Assembly (NCBI GenBank): GCA_037974665.1
Contig: CM075778.1
Coordinates: forward strand, 9,909,001-9,973,000
From: Ehretia macrophylla
Lineage: Eukaryota; Streptophyta; Magnoliopsida; Boraginales; Ehretiaceae
DNA length: 64,000 nt
Reading direction: 5' to 3'
The notes beneath the pieces were generated by a model. The model was not told the DNA's origin, searched no databases, and saw only the letters and a program-made list of their open reading frames with translations. The stretch's first letter is position 1. Each line of letters opens with the position of its first letter. This document shows, one piece after another, positions 34,034-46,666 of the stretch. The position numbers and the translations under genes were made by a program.

Positions 34034-36206
34034 ATGGTTCGATATACCATCATTTTGTCATTCATAGCACGTGTGGAAGTTGATTGGGAGTCTCTTAACA
34101 CCCAAGAGAGTACAGTACGTTCCACCAGATTATTTTTGCCACTCTCTGATATCTGTGTGCAACACGAGGATCAAAACATGGACATTGTAGGTGCCACGCT
34201 CACTACTAGCCACGAGCGCCAGCCTACACTGCCAGAGTCATTAGGATGTGCAGAAGACACAAAAAACTAGCGGGCGATGGGTTTCCTGTCACTAAAGGAT
34301 CACACGACATGACTGGAAGATAGGCGTACACATATTCAGTTACGTTAGAACGAGTAAAAATTAAATTCAATATAAATATAGAATAGTTAGTTTAATTCTT
34401 CATTATTCCACAAGTTATAATAAGTTGTTGTTATAATGGTTAATAGATTTGTACCTGTCGCGAGCATCCGAGAGTTCAAGACCATTTTTGTAGGCGGGTA
34501 CACGGGCCCGTGGATCACCTATGGACAAGTTCCACCAGATGTGAAGGAGCAATGGTTTCGCTCATTTGAGGTATATATAAAAATTAAACCAATAAATATT
34601 TAATTTATACATGCATGTTGTATATTAACTCATGTACCTGTATTTGTTGTATGTGGTTCCAGAGAGATTACATGTGGTACATTTGTAAAACTGCGCCAAT
34701 AAGGCTCCATTTCCATCAAAAGGTGACTAAGAGGTCAAAAGACCAATTAGCAAAGGCGCGTAAATTTAACAAGCCTCCTTTTTGGGACCTAGGAACAAAT
34801 GCTAGTTAAATAGTATGATCCAAAGTGAATTGACAAATCTAAAACAAACAAGGACAATAAGAGCAAAAATATTTCAAAACACTACACAGGTGCCACCCCT
34901 TTCATGGGCAAGAGGATGATGGTATGTAAACCTATTAACTAATTAAATTCAATAATGTAAATTAGTTTATTTTATATCTAATATATGCAATACTAATTAT
35001 GAAGTTATAAAATAATGCAGGAGGAGAGAGAAGGCCGCAAGGTGTCCTATGCTGAGGTTTTCAAGGAAACCCATACTAAAAGGGAGTGTGATGGTATCCA
35101 ATACTCTAATTCAAAAGGTGCTAAGATGATGGTAAGTATTTATACAAGATATTAAATTACACATATATTTAATGTAATAAGAATATTAAAAATTTCAAAC
35201 TTTTATCTTTACAGGATTGATATGAGAAGATGCCCTAGTAGCGTGAGGCTACAAGCCAAGCTAATCCCAAGGTGCCGTACGTTAACCCCGATAAGGTCTT
35301 CTACGAGGCAGCTAGTAGGTCCAACAAGGGTGGTACCTCTTTGAACTAGGCTCGTAGAAGATCCGCATTTGAGGGGCAAGACACCATATCCCTACTATTA
35401 CTACCCCCACAATCACGCAGTAAGACGTTGAGGTTGCTGTCAGTCAGGCGACGGCGATCGTGAAACGGGAGCTTGCAGATACAAACCTTCAAATTCAACA
35501 GTACATCATGGAGCTCCTGACGCAAATGCAGGTAGAGATCAACAAGCTGAAAGCAGATCGCCCACCACGTGAGCAAGATGATGAGGAAGACAATCGATAG
35601 ATCATTTTAGGTTTTTTGTAAAGTTAAAATATTATTTTTCTACATAATTTAGGTTTTTATAAATATTTTATTTAATTTTAATTTTTCTTTTAAATATTTA
35701 TTTTATTTAATAATTAAAAAAGCGACAAAATAACTATGGAATTTGGGCGACGAATTAGCCATGGATATTTGGCAATGAAATTGCTACAAAAGGTGGTGAC
35801 GAGTTAGCCATGGATATTTGGCAACAGAATAATGATGAAATTTTGGCAACGAATTGATGACAGAATAGTGACGACTGTTAATAAAATAATTTAACATAAA
35901 AAACTTATAGGGTAACGGAATGATGACGAAAATTAATAATTTAAAAAAAAAATTAATTTGGCTACAGATAATAATAAAATAATTATAAATTATAAATTAA
36001 TTTGACCACCAATTGGCGATGAACACCAAAAAAATAAATATTTATTAATTTTCAAAATTGGCCACGAAATGGCAAGGAACATTGGGTTAGGCTACAGGGC
36101 CCAAAATGACATAAAAATTTATGTAGCCATTCCATAGTTTGTCCCAACGGGTTGACCAAATGGCTACGGAATTGGTTTGTAGCCTGAGCTCTTTTTTCTT
36201 GTAGTG
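34034..36206 (+). mobile_element. CACTA (En/Spm) DNA transposon remnant, right part
   Basis: The right end is exact: the complement of 36187-36206 reads CACTACAAGAAAAAAGAGCT, a CACTA terminal inverted repeat. Before it, 35720-36180 carries subterminal repeats such as ACGAATTAGCCATGGATATT, found twice (35751 and, with one change, 35798). Coding scraps of the plant En/Spm-associated 'transposase_24' protein lie at about 34470-34570, 34662-34800, 35020-35130 and 35217-35345, for example YVNPDKVFYEAASRSNKGGT at about 35278. Intron-like gaps separate them; at least one in-frame stop (about 35236) marks decay. I found no left terminal repeat, so the left end is lost or unrecognised. Its right end abuts the RNase H part of the copia fossil. 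Confidence 0.75.
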
Positions 36207-38015
36207 TACTGCATGATAGATTTCTACCATATATATCCTCGACTAGCCTCGTGAATTATGAGAATTTCGGCATGATTTGAAGAAGTAGCAATCATTCTTT
36301 GATACATGGATCGTCATGATATAATACTATCATCACAAGTAAAGACATACCCTATTTGTGACCTCATTTTATGGGGTCAGATATATACCAGTATTGATAT
36401 AACCAATTAATCATGATCTTATTCTTTTTGAATAAAATAGACCTATATATGTTATTCCACGTAGATAGTGTAATGTCTGGGTCTATTTTAATCAATAAGG
36501 TACATTAGTACACCAATTGTACTTAGAAATGATATTTCACGATCGAGCAATTTTTTGCCATCTTCCTGAGGAAGAAAATGATCTTTGCCACATTAAGTAA
36601 CATGACAACCATAGGGGTTCTTAAAGATGAACTTTATAATAAATTTCTTTAAATTTTCTCCAATTATAAGTCCATCGATTGAGTAAATTGCTTGTAGGAA
36701 ATGCTCAATATGGGGACCAAGACAATATTTTATTTTTCTCTAGTTTTTCATTACAAATTCCTTTATCAAATAAGCGATAATTTTTTTAAGCTCTTCAGGA
36801 GTTCCAACAAGATTAAAAATCATCCACAAATACCGCAATAGTTGTAAATCTCATTTTTGAAATTCTTTATAGAAATACAAGTATAACTAGGTCATTGACA
36901 TATACCTCTTTTTGTCAAGTATTTACTCAAACAATTGTACAACATGTGTCCAAAATAGTTCAATTTATATAGGAACTGCTACAATTAATTAAATATATTT
37001 GATGAGTTTTCAATTTATTTGCTTCTAACAAATGATATCATTTAGGGATTTTTGCATATATCACTATCAAGTGATCCATATAAATTCGTTATAATATCCA
37101 TTAGACGTATATCTTAATTTTTTGAAGTGGGACTAGTCAAACATTGAAATGTAATTGCACCTATTATAGGCAAATACGTTACCTAATTCACAATCAATGA
37201 CAGATTGGTGTGCAAGACCTTGGACACAAATCACGCTTTATATCTTATAATCTTATTTATCGTTTTTCTTATTCTTACTAATACCTACTTGTATCCAATA
37301 GATTTTACATTTGTAGATGTTTGGATGACTAGTTCAAATGCTTCTTGCATTACAAATAAGCGTAACTCTACTCGTATAGCTTCTTCCCATTTTAGCTAAT
37401 TATTTCTATATCTATATTCTTCCACATTTTGTGTTTCATGATCTTCATCTCTTATTTGAAACTCTACTATAAAATCAAGTACATAATTTGTTATAGCTTT
37501 CTTCTGATCACATATCTTCTTGATAGATACATAATTTATGAAAATTTCTTAATTTTTAGGTACCTCGGTCTCTTAAGGGACTATCTGTTTAACAATACCT
37601 TCATAGATTATGCATTTACAAACATTTTTTTGTTCAACCACTTTTGTCACGCTCCTTAATAATATGGATCTTCATGATTCACGATTTCTTTAATTTTTTC
37701 TTGTGTTCTCCTTTTACGAGGTACGATGTCTTTTGAATCGATAGGTCTACCACACTCCAAATTAACATACTTGAGATGCATTTACTGATGTATCCAAGTC
37801 TTGTTAGAAGATTTAATCGTGCTAGAACTTTCACAATAAGTATATGATTGTGTACTATTCTTTTGCATCAGTAAATGCATCTAGTAAATTATTTACAATA
37901 CTTTGCGAATGAATAATGGTTTAAACTTTGAGTTCACATTATTTAGGTCTTATATAGATTCAAATGATACATTGATAATGTCTTTCAAGATATTTAACAT
38001 TGTATTAATATCTTC

Positions 38016-40582
38016 TGTGAGACCCCGTACCAAGGCCATGTGTATTTTATAGCATTTTATATATTTTGCATCATTTAATATGCATTTACATCAATTAATG
38101 TGCATTTACATTGTTTTACGTGCACATGCCTCGTTTAACATGCATTCATGGTCACTTATGTGTATTTATGTGTTTTCAATATCGTAGGCATTAATTAAGT
38201 TCTATCATATTGCATTAGCTAACTAAAAGCAATTAAAACACAACTATATGGCAAACTAGAAGATTTCATTTAGTTAAGAGGGCAATTTGGGCATTTGGGA
38301 TTATAAGATATTCTCTACTTAACAAAACGCACACATTACACCATATACACACACTACACACACTCACACACACGATCTGAAGAGAAATAGAGAAGAAGAA
38401 GAAGAAGAAGAAAAAGAAGAGGGAGAAAGAAGGGATTCTAAGCCATTTCCTTGCATTTTCTAACAAGTTTCATCATTACTCTTGCTTTTTTTGCCTTTCA
38501 AATTCAAAGACAAGGTGAGGGATGTTTTCAACATGCTTTGTAAAGGTTACATGGTTCATGATTATGTGTTATATATGTATATTGAGCATGATAATGATAG
38601 ATATAAGATTGCTTGGTGAATTTGAGCTTGATATGTTCAAACTAGGGTTCCAATTGTTATGTTAATGTCATCTTTAACTTGGACTTGTCTTGTATAGCTC
38701 TTGTTGATAGTGAAGTGTATTATGTGATTTGTGTGAAGTATTTCATGTTTAAAGCATGTTCAATTTAGTTGCAAAGAGAAGAAATGAGAGTTGAACTTTG
38801 AGTGCTTGAGCGAAGTAGATGGTTGTGGAAAGGAGGATTTGTACTTGTGTTGTGAGCTTTGAAAAGCTAGAAAACTTGTTGATTAATGGTGTTTATGACT
38901 TGGTTGAGTTGTGTACTCGATTTGAGTTTGAAAGCATGAGTTTCGATCAAGAAACAAGTCAAAAACATGTGTTTTGTGCATGATTTGGTCGAGGCACACG
39001 CTAGTGCCTCGCCCGGATGGTCTAGCCCGGATGAAGGGTAGTAGTTCTGCCCTTGGTCCGGTCGAGGGGTCCAGATGAGAGCCTCGTCCGGATGCCTCGA
39101 TTGGATGGTTGATAGTTTTCCGCAATATTTTTTTCAGATGCCATATCTCAGTCAATTCAACTCCGAATTGAGTTCTGTTTGATTCTAGAACTATCTAATT
39201 TCGATAAGCTTTATTTCTATACTAAAATCAGATTAATAGGAGTTTGGGAAGGTAGAAAAATTAATTGATTAAGTTAGGCTAATGTGGAAGCGTTGAAGTC
39301 ACTACATGGTTAGACACTTGCATGATAAAGCAACTCTTCTTGTTGTCCTCTACATTGTGTCATATGAATTCTAAATGCAAGATATTATAATTTTTTACAT
39401 GTTTATGTGTTGGAATATGTTCAAGGTTATGTACATGCTTATGTGACGGAGGCAACCTACTATGTTGCCTTCCAATTGTAATCTTTCTATTGCTTAAAAA
39501 TCATTTACGGGTGCAATAAGGTTGCAAGCACTCTATGGGCATAGTAGCGTTTCGTTTCTACTGGGCGACATCAGGCTTGCGAGGAGGACTCGACTACCAT
39601 GGACCCCAATCCTACTCTTGCTTGGATTTTGATCCTTGGAGAGGTGGGTCATAAGAATTGGGTTTATCCGGATTACCCTATGGTTGGAGTAAAGGGGTAT
39701 AGATTGTTCATTGATTCAAGGCCAGCCGTCTCCAACAACTGCAAAAACAACTGTATCCTTTTAATACTATGTGTTATCGCTCCCACATGAGCCTTAACCC
39801 TTGGAGAGTTGAGTTATATGTTCTATATCATGTATCACCCATAATGTGTATAGTTCCCTTGATGGTTTACTATTATATTGATATCCGCTTCTTGATTAAT
39901 GCATGTTACCATATGATACCATTCTTGCTTGGCCCCCGGCCCCTGGAGAGTTGGGTTATAGGTTGTTGTTATCTTGTTAATTGAACATGTATGCATGGCA
40001 TGACTTTTCAAATGATTTCGAAAGGATAAAACACTTGCGAAAATCCCCTTCTCATTATCCCTCGTTGAGCTAGGTGTAGCTCACCCCTCTTTTGACAATC
40101 TCAGGTGAAGATTAGCCCAAGCAAGCTTACTTGTGGATATAAAGCTTCATTGATGTGTTGAATCGAAAATTCTACTCTTGTGCTCTACATGCTGACTTGA
40201 AGGATATGTTTCTTATTGTAACAAGCATATTTTGCATAACTGATAACTTGTTATTTTGTAATTTTATTTGTATTTGATGATTTATTGATGTAATAACTTA
40301 CTCTTTTGGATCATTACGATGTAACTAAGTAGACTATTATTCCTTCGAGACCTAGAGACCCGGACGTTGGTTAGTTGTTATGTATGAACAAGTGATATGA
40401 GGTCTTGTGAATATTTTACAGATTGCTGTAATCCTTTAAGGCCGATGACTTGGCAGTCTCTTGAAGCTTTTATGGAATGAAAAATGAATGCGCAGGTTGC
40501 TAAGTTGTTAATCTCAGGTTTTAAGCATCGCGAATGTCATGTTCCGGCCTTAGCCTAGAGATGGGTTGGGTTCGGGTGTTCA
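38016..40582 (+). mobile_element. Ty3/gypsy-type solo LTR, about 2.6 kb (fossil), inside the copia fossil
   Basis: It begins TGTGAGACCCCGTACC and ends GGTTCGGGTGTTCA, the TG...CA pattern. Sequence on both sides belongs to the copia fossil (reverse transcriptase lead-in on the left, integrase on the right), so the whole block is an insertion. It contains an AAG-rich stretch (about 38396-38420), a related pair of lines near 39635 and 39790 (CTTGGAGAG) and no coding region. The related LTR at 40845 starts with the same TGTGAGACCC in the opposite orientation. A target duplication is no longer clear. Confidence 0.65.
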
Positions 40583-40827
40583 AGATATATGAGAAGGAAA
40601 ATCAAATCTAGCATAAATATCAAGTTGTTGTCGTAGAACCATTTCGCTATGTTGTCTTGGTATTAGTATAGCACAACCAAATACACATAAATGAGAAATA
40701 TTGAGCAAATGATCATGCACAGTTGTAATGGAGAACTATTTATGAAAAGTCGTAGCCCAACAAAAATTAATGTAATAGCATGTAAGATTGCATGTCCTAA
40801 CGAACATGTAAAATTTTGTTTTCATAA

Positions 40828-42913
40828 GGGTTTATTACCCTATTTGTCATGCCCCGACTCAACCCCGCCTAGGACCAAGTCAAGATGCAACGGCAATAGG
40901 CATTATATCATTTGAAACATGGCACTTTTGACAACTGAACCTGTTCAACATTTCATATAACAACAATAAAACCAAACATTACATAACTTTCACCTTTCAA
41001 CATACAACCAAATGAACCTAGCCATCCGTCACACCTACTTTAAACATGATCATACAGTTGCATAAGTTCAAAATAGACCATCAAGGTTAGCAACTTACAA
41101 CAAAGAACCATCAAACTACTAAACTTTAAGGTAAACATCATAGCCTTAACATATTGACATGAATCCTAAAAGTCTTCAACATTAAAGTAGACAACATAAT
41201 TTACATATTTCCAACAAAATCTTCATTACATAAACAACTACATAACTCCAAGGACACATAGACAACACCAACAATCAATCAAGCAAATCAAGCCTCAAGC
41301 TCATCCACATTTTCTTGAGGCACTTACTGCACGTATTTTACCTCGGGTTCACCTGAAATGTTAGCAAACAGGGTGAGCTTACATAAGCTCAGTGAAGGGG
41401 GATAAAGGAAGGTTTTAAAAAATATTTAACTTTGAAAACCCTTTCGAAAACATGCTTTAAAACATTTGATAAACAATAAGCACAAATAGTTCAACTAATA
41501 TAAAGTAAGTAAACATTTAATAAGGATACGCTCACTTTGTTAATGCCGTCCCTTTACACCATCACGAACTCTTCCCCTTTATACCAAGAACATAGTAGTC
41601 GTGTCATCACCTGACAAGCTCGATGCTGCCCAGTGTAACATGAACGCTACCATGTCTATTTTTCCCTTTACACCGAGAACATAGTAGTCATGTCATCGCC
41701 TGGCAAGCCCGATATCGCCTAGTACAACACGAACACTATCATGTTTGTTTTAAAGGTTACAACCTTTCGCTCTGCTTCACATCCGCGTTCACATTTAATC
41801 ATATAACACATATTCACGCATTTCGAGAAGACAACAAAGTAGGTTATCTCTCAACACTTCAAAATTTCAATATTCAACACTTAATATTTCAACACTTAGC
41901 ATTTCAAAACTTTAATATCATTTAGAAATTCATTGATTATGTAACAAAGTAGGTCACCTAATCTTAAGCATACACTTATAACCCTAAGTCGTTTCTAACT
42001 ATAATCGACACTACACACATGCATAACCACACGTCCAACAAAATAGAATTCAACAACACTTTAACTCAACTTTTAATAGCATTTGCATCAACTTTTAGCA
42101 ACAAAACCTACAAACTATGAAGCAACACACCTATATATACATACACCTATCAATCCAATAGCTAAGCATGCATTTTACCAGGCGAAACGGACAAATAAAA
42201 GGCTGCAAATGGACTGTCCAGCCATGGTAGTCCACTGTCCAAAGCTGAAAAATTTCAGCCAACCCACCTATAAGTAGAAGGGTCAAAGGAAGGTCAAAGC
42301 AAGAATAAGTCTTCAAATGGCCAAAAGACTAAGTTAGCCTTTCATTTTGCTTCTAATTTCAAGTTTGACGCTCTAGCAAATATTCAAAGTGATAAAATAC
42401 AAGTTTAGGCATGTGTTTGACTAGTATTTACAAGTTTGCCCTTATGTGGTCAAAGAAGATGAAAAATCAACAAAAAGCTAGGCAAATGGACTCTAAAATG
42501 CACATTTCGCTATATAACTCCAGTAAATCATTTAAATCCACAAATTATAAACTAAAATAAATAAACACATAAATTGCACATAAAAGTCTGTGCTTGGGTC
42601 TCACACTATTGGTCCATTTCCTTTATTTGTTTTGTTAAATTGGTTCCTTATCTTTGTAAGTGACACTTTGTAGTTCTAAATGTTTTAAAATAAAGCCATT
42701 GTTAGTCGTTTCGTGAAATTGTATCCAAAGATAAATAGTTTTATCAAAGTGGAAAAGGCAGTTATATGCAACACATTTGTTTTTTGCATCTGGTTTCTAA
42801 CATAAGTTAATGAAAGGATTAACGGTCGCACGACCAAAAGGAACCACTTATAAAGATAAAAGATCAACTTGACAAATTTGATAAAAATAAGGGACCAGTA
42901 GAGTAATAAACCC
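40828..42913. mobile_element. Mutator-type MITE (about 320 bp net) split by a solo LTR
   Basis: The ends are inverted copies: left GGGTTTATTAC (40828-40838), right GTAATAAACCC (42903-42913), with imperfect pairing continuing for some 90 bases. A perfect 9-bp duplication TTTTCATAA flanks it (40819-40827 and 42914-42922), as Mutator-like elements make. It sits in the integrase part of the copia fossil. The solo LTR at 40845-42605 later landed 17 bases inside its left end. No coding content. Confidence 0.8.
40845..42605 (-). mobile_element. Ty3/gypsy-type solo LTR, 1761 bp, with perfect 5-bp target duplication (fossil)
   Basis: CTATT stands at 40840-40844 and again at 42606-42610. On -, the LTR begins TGTGAGACCCAAGCACAG and ends GAGTCGGGGCATGACA. 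It has no internal region or second LTR, so it is a solo LTR left by LTR-LTR recombination. Lines such as GGGTGAGCTTACATAAGC and the near-repeats at about 41575 and 41665 (ACATAGTAGTC) are typical of long chromoviral (Del/Tekay-like) LTRs; the clade is inferred. Confidence 0.85.
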
Positions 42914-45572
42914 TTTTCATAAATAAAGGTTTTGTAATCGATTGCAGTCGTTTATGAATTTGGGTAATAGGATTTTCAACTTAATTCCAACTAACATGTA
43001 ATAAGAATCGAATGTTTTTGATGGAATATATTGTTATTCTCAAGGCGAATTGTTCTAATAAGATTATAAAAAAAATGTGCCATTAATTTATCAATCAATG
43101 CAAGTAATCTAGCGAATGCAAGATTTCTAGAAAAAACTAAACAAACTTGTAGCCAGCTTGTTGATGCATCTATTAGCCCCATAAAATGATAAACTGGTAC
43201 GTAAGATGGATAATAGGTACACAAATATCCACTTAAATTTGTAGAAAAGAATTTGGAGATTCAACAAGACTGAAGGTGGAGATAGTCTCACAATCAACTT
43301 TAATTGAAAGCAAGTAATTTATGAATAATCATTTGGTGAAGAATCTTGTGATTTTTTAAACGATGATCAACTAGATCATGTCAGAGTATGAAAGTACTAG
43401 ATCATTATATCTTTACTTTTGCATAACATGTGATTCAACTACTCGTATAGTTATATATGTTATGGCGAATATCTATAAAATTTAGCAATTTTTTTTTTTT
43501 GGATTTGCTAGTGTTGGATAATTCAGGGTAATAACGCATAAAAACGAGAAATTAAGAGGACACAGAATTTACATGATTCGCCCTAAAGCCTACATCTACA
43601 GGCAGCAAAAGAATAATTCACTATATGATGAAAACGTTACAAATTCTTTCTTACAAAGCCCCTCACATTTTCTTGTTTCGCTACACCCATTACAATAGTC
43701 ATAGGACTTATTTATAGGTAATCTCTAGGGTTCTAGGTAGTGGACTTATAAGACAATTATGCATTAACTACAAATACGGGTCATAGCCCAACAAATCTCC
43801 ACCTTGGACCGTATTTACTCCATCATCATATAAGAACGTCATCCATTCTCCTTCCCTTGCCAAGCAGTCCCAACTGGGTCAGCCCCCTCACGAGGGCTCA
43901 CTGTTCTGCACTACACATACCACTCTAAGTCTAGCCACACCGACTGAACTTGCTTCTCGGTATCACCTTGGTCACCCCGAATACCAGACTAACACCTGCA
44001 ATGCCCTGTAGACATCTGAGAAACTCATTCACAACACTCCAATGTTCCAGTAGCGCTATGTCCCCACTACCAACATTGTCTACCTGTTAAATATCACAAT
44101 GAGTGCAGCCCATAGCACCTCCAATGCTACCAACACTTGAACACGGAACACGTGACAAATGTTCCACCTCGTCCTCAGATAAACCTTTGCGAAGAATGTT
44201 TACTTCACCTGTGATACTAACCTACTGAGATGCACCTGGACAGCCAACCTCACCCTGGGAGCCCAACTCATGCACACTCATCTCTGCAGCAGACAAAGCA
44301 TAAGCCATCAAATCCGCATCCCCATCTCTGTGAGATTTTTCAATCTGTTCTCCTAACTTCTCAGAACTGCACTGCGCACCCAGAGATACAAATTTCTCAA
44401 GTACCTCAGCCAGCTAAACTGAACTTCCTTGTTTGTCACAACCTAGAACTCCTAAAATTGTATCACCTAGCTCTACCTGCTCCTTGACACCGTAGTTTGA
44501 GCAAGTAGTTATTGCCCCAACACATTTAACCATACTCCCCTGAAGAACATATAGTCCTCTTCTCAAAATCCCTTTCAAGAGCACCTCGGAACCTCTCGTC
44601 ACCTTCAAAACTCCATTCTCGCCATAAAATTTGCAACCACGAGAATTCAAACACCCAAGAGAAATCAGGTTCTTTTTCAACTTTGGGACATGCCAACACT
44701 TGAAAGATCTAATGATGTCATCGAACATCATCACTTTTACAATACCTATTTCGACCACCTTCAAAGTGAAACCATTACCTAAATAGACCCTCTCATTCTT
44801 CTTAGAGAAAGAAGAAAACCAGTCCCTCCTAGGACGCATGTGGAACGACGCACCTGTGTCAAGAATCCATTGATTTTGCCAGTGTCCAGTACTAAGAGAT
44901 AAAACCTCCGCATCACTAGAACTTTCACGCTCAGCAGCATTCACAACATTAGCTGAACTCCTACCTTTATCTTTTTTGGACAATCCTTTCTCAAGTGACC
45001 CAGTTCCCCACACTCATAACAGTGTCTTTTCTCTCTGAATTTTGATTTTGACTTCCCCGAAGATCTCTCTCTCTTATGTCTTTTCCCTTTACTCACTAAA
45101 CCCTCTTGATCCATATTCATCGCCGATAACTCCATCTTTATAACTCTCACAAGTTATTTAGATCTTCTTTTGCAACTTAGCTACTACTATGCTAGCCTAG
45201 GAGCTCTTTCCCGTGCACCCTAAATCAACCATACACCTCCCAATGCACCTCAAATCAACCAAGCACCTTAGCTACTACTATGCCAACTTTAGTAGCTCTT
45301 CTCTATGCACTCAAGAACAATCATAAGGCTTTGTGATCTTACTCTCGTATAAGCCCGCTTAGAATCACCTAAATCAACCAAGCCTTGCTCTATCGCATTA
45401 CTGTAACCTCATACAATTTTGAGAGTATAACCCAAGAATTATGCTTATCGTGACCCTACTCCATCATCTGAGCCCCGCTGCCTAGCTCCCCTGAGAGTCC
45501 ATCACAATAGTCCACTATAATTCTTTGAGATTCCAAGCCAAGATCGTCAAACCATCGGCTCTGATACCAATT

Positions 45573-45770
45573 TGTTATGGCGAGCGCAGAGAATCAGAGA
45601 ACAAATTAGCCTTAAAACACATATGTAGAACTCATCTATTGACCCAAAAGCTTAAGTTATTGAGCCTTAAGCCTACACATGTTTATTAATAGCTCATTAT
45701 TCTCCTAATCTTTCCATGTAGGAGAAATTATTCTCTTTACTTTTAAGTTCACCATGTGAAACTCCTAACA
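45573..45770 (-). mobile_element. Short copia-type LTR with primer site on one side and purine tract on the other (fossil)
   Basis: It runs TGTTATGGCGAGC...CTCCTAACA, 198 bp. On -, it is followed by AATTGGTATCAGAGCC, a tRNA-Met primer site (complement of 45557-45572), and preceded by the purine tract AAAAAGGGGAAAATT. It therefore looks like both the 5' LTR of one copy and the 3' LTR of the next, as in tandem copies sharing an LTR. A related block is at 46329-46544. Confidence 0.6.
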
Positions 45771-46328
45771 AATTTTCCCCTTTTTACATGTGAACTCCAA
45801 TTGGGCCTTAACTCCCCCTTGATCCATATTCAATGTCGATGGATCCATCTTTACCATTCTCACAAGCTTTTAGGTCTCTTTGCACCTTATAGCTACCGTG
45901 GTGGCTCTAGTAGCTCTTCTCTGTTTACCTAGATCAACCATGAGGCACCGCGAACCAACTCTCGTACGAGCCTGCTTGGATCACCTAGATCAACCATGCC
46001 TTGCTCCATCGCATTACCACAACCTCATACAACTTTAAGAGTACAACCCAAGAATTATGCTTATCGTGACCTTACTCCATCTTCCTTGATCTAATTATAA
46101 AATTTTGACCCAATTAACACATAAGCAAACCCAAACCAAATCAGCCACGAACCCGTCAACTGCAAACCCAAATGAAAGAGAAGAAAAAAAAAGACAACCT
46201 GCGCATAACCACGACCCAACCCACACAAAAGTCAAGATTCGGACATCGGATCTCAAAGGCGCTGGTACCACCACGTTCATCGTCTTCTGGCAACCTAGAA
46301 GAGCTTCTTCCTGCGTCGATCCAAACAC

Positions 46329-46544
46329 TGTAACACCACCCTAGAAGCTTTTGGCGAGCCCAAAGAATCAAAGAACAAATGGGGCATAACACACATGTAT
46401 AGAACTCAACTATTGACCCAAAAGTTTAAACTATTGGGTCTTGAGCCTACACATGTTAATTAATAACTCGTTATTCTCCTACTCTTTTCATGTGGGAGAA
46501 ATCATTATCTTTGCTCTTTAATTCACTATGTAAAACTTCTAACA
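46329..46544 (-). mobile_element. Related short copia-type LTR block (fossil)
   Basis: About 216 bp; it matches the 45573 LTR along most of its length (TGACCCAAAAG, GCCTACACATGTT, TTATTCTCCTA, CATGTGGGAGAAAT) and has the same purine-rich sequence and CATGTGAACTCCAATTGGGC next to it. The left boundary is uncertain because it carries about 18 extra bases and no primer site beside it. Confidence 0.5.
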
Positions 46545-46666
46545 ACTCTTCCCATTTTCACATGTGAACTCCAATTGGGCCTTAACTCTCCATTGATCCA
46601 TATTCAAGGCTGATGGATCCAATCTACCACTCTCATAAGATTTTTAGATCTCCTATACATCCCAGT

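Noticed and set aside
46095-46392. Overlapping open frames on both strands
   Set aside because: They fall in leader and LTR-like sequence of copia fossils with no protein match.
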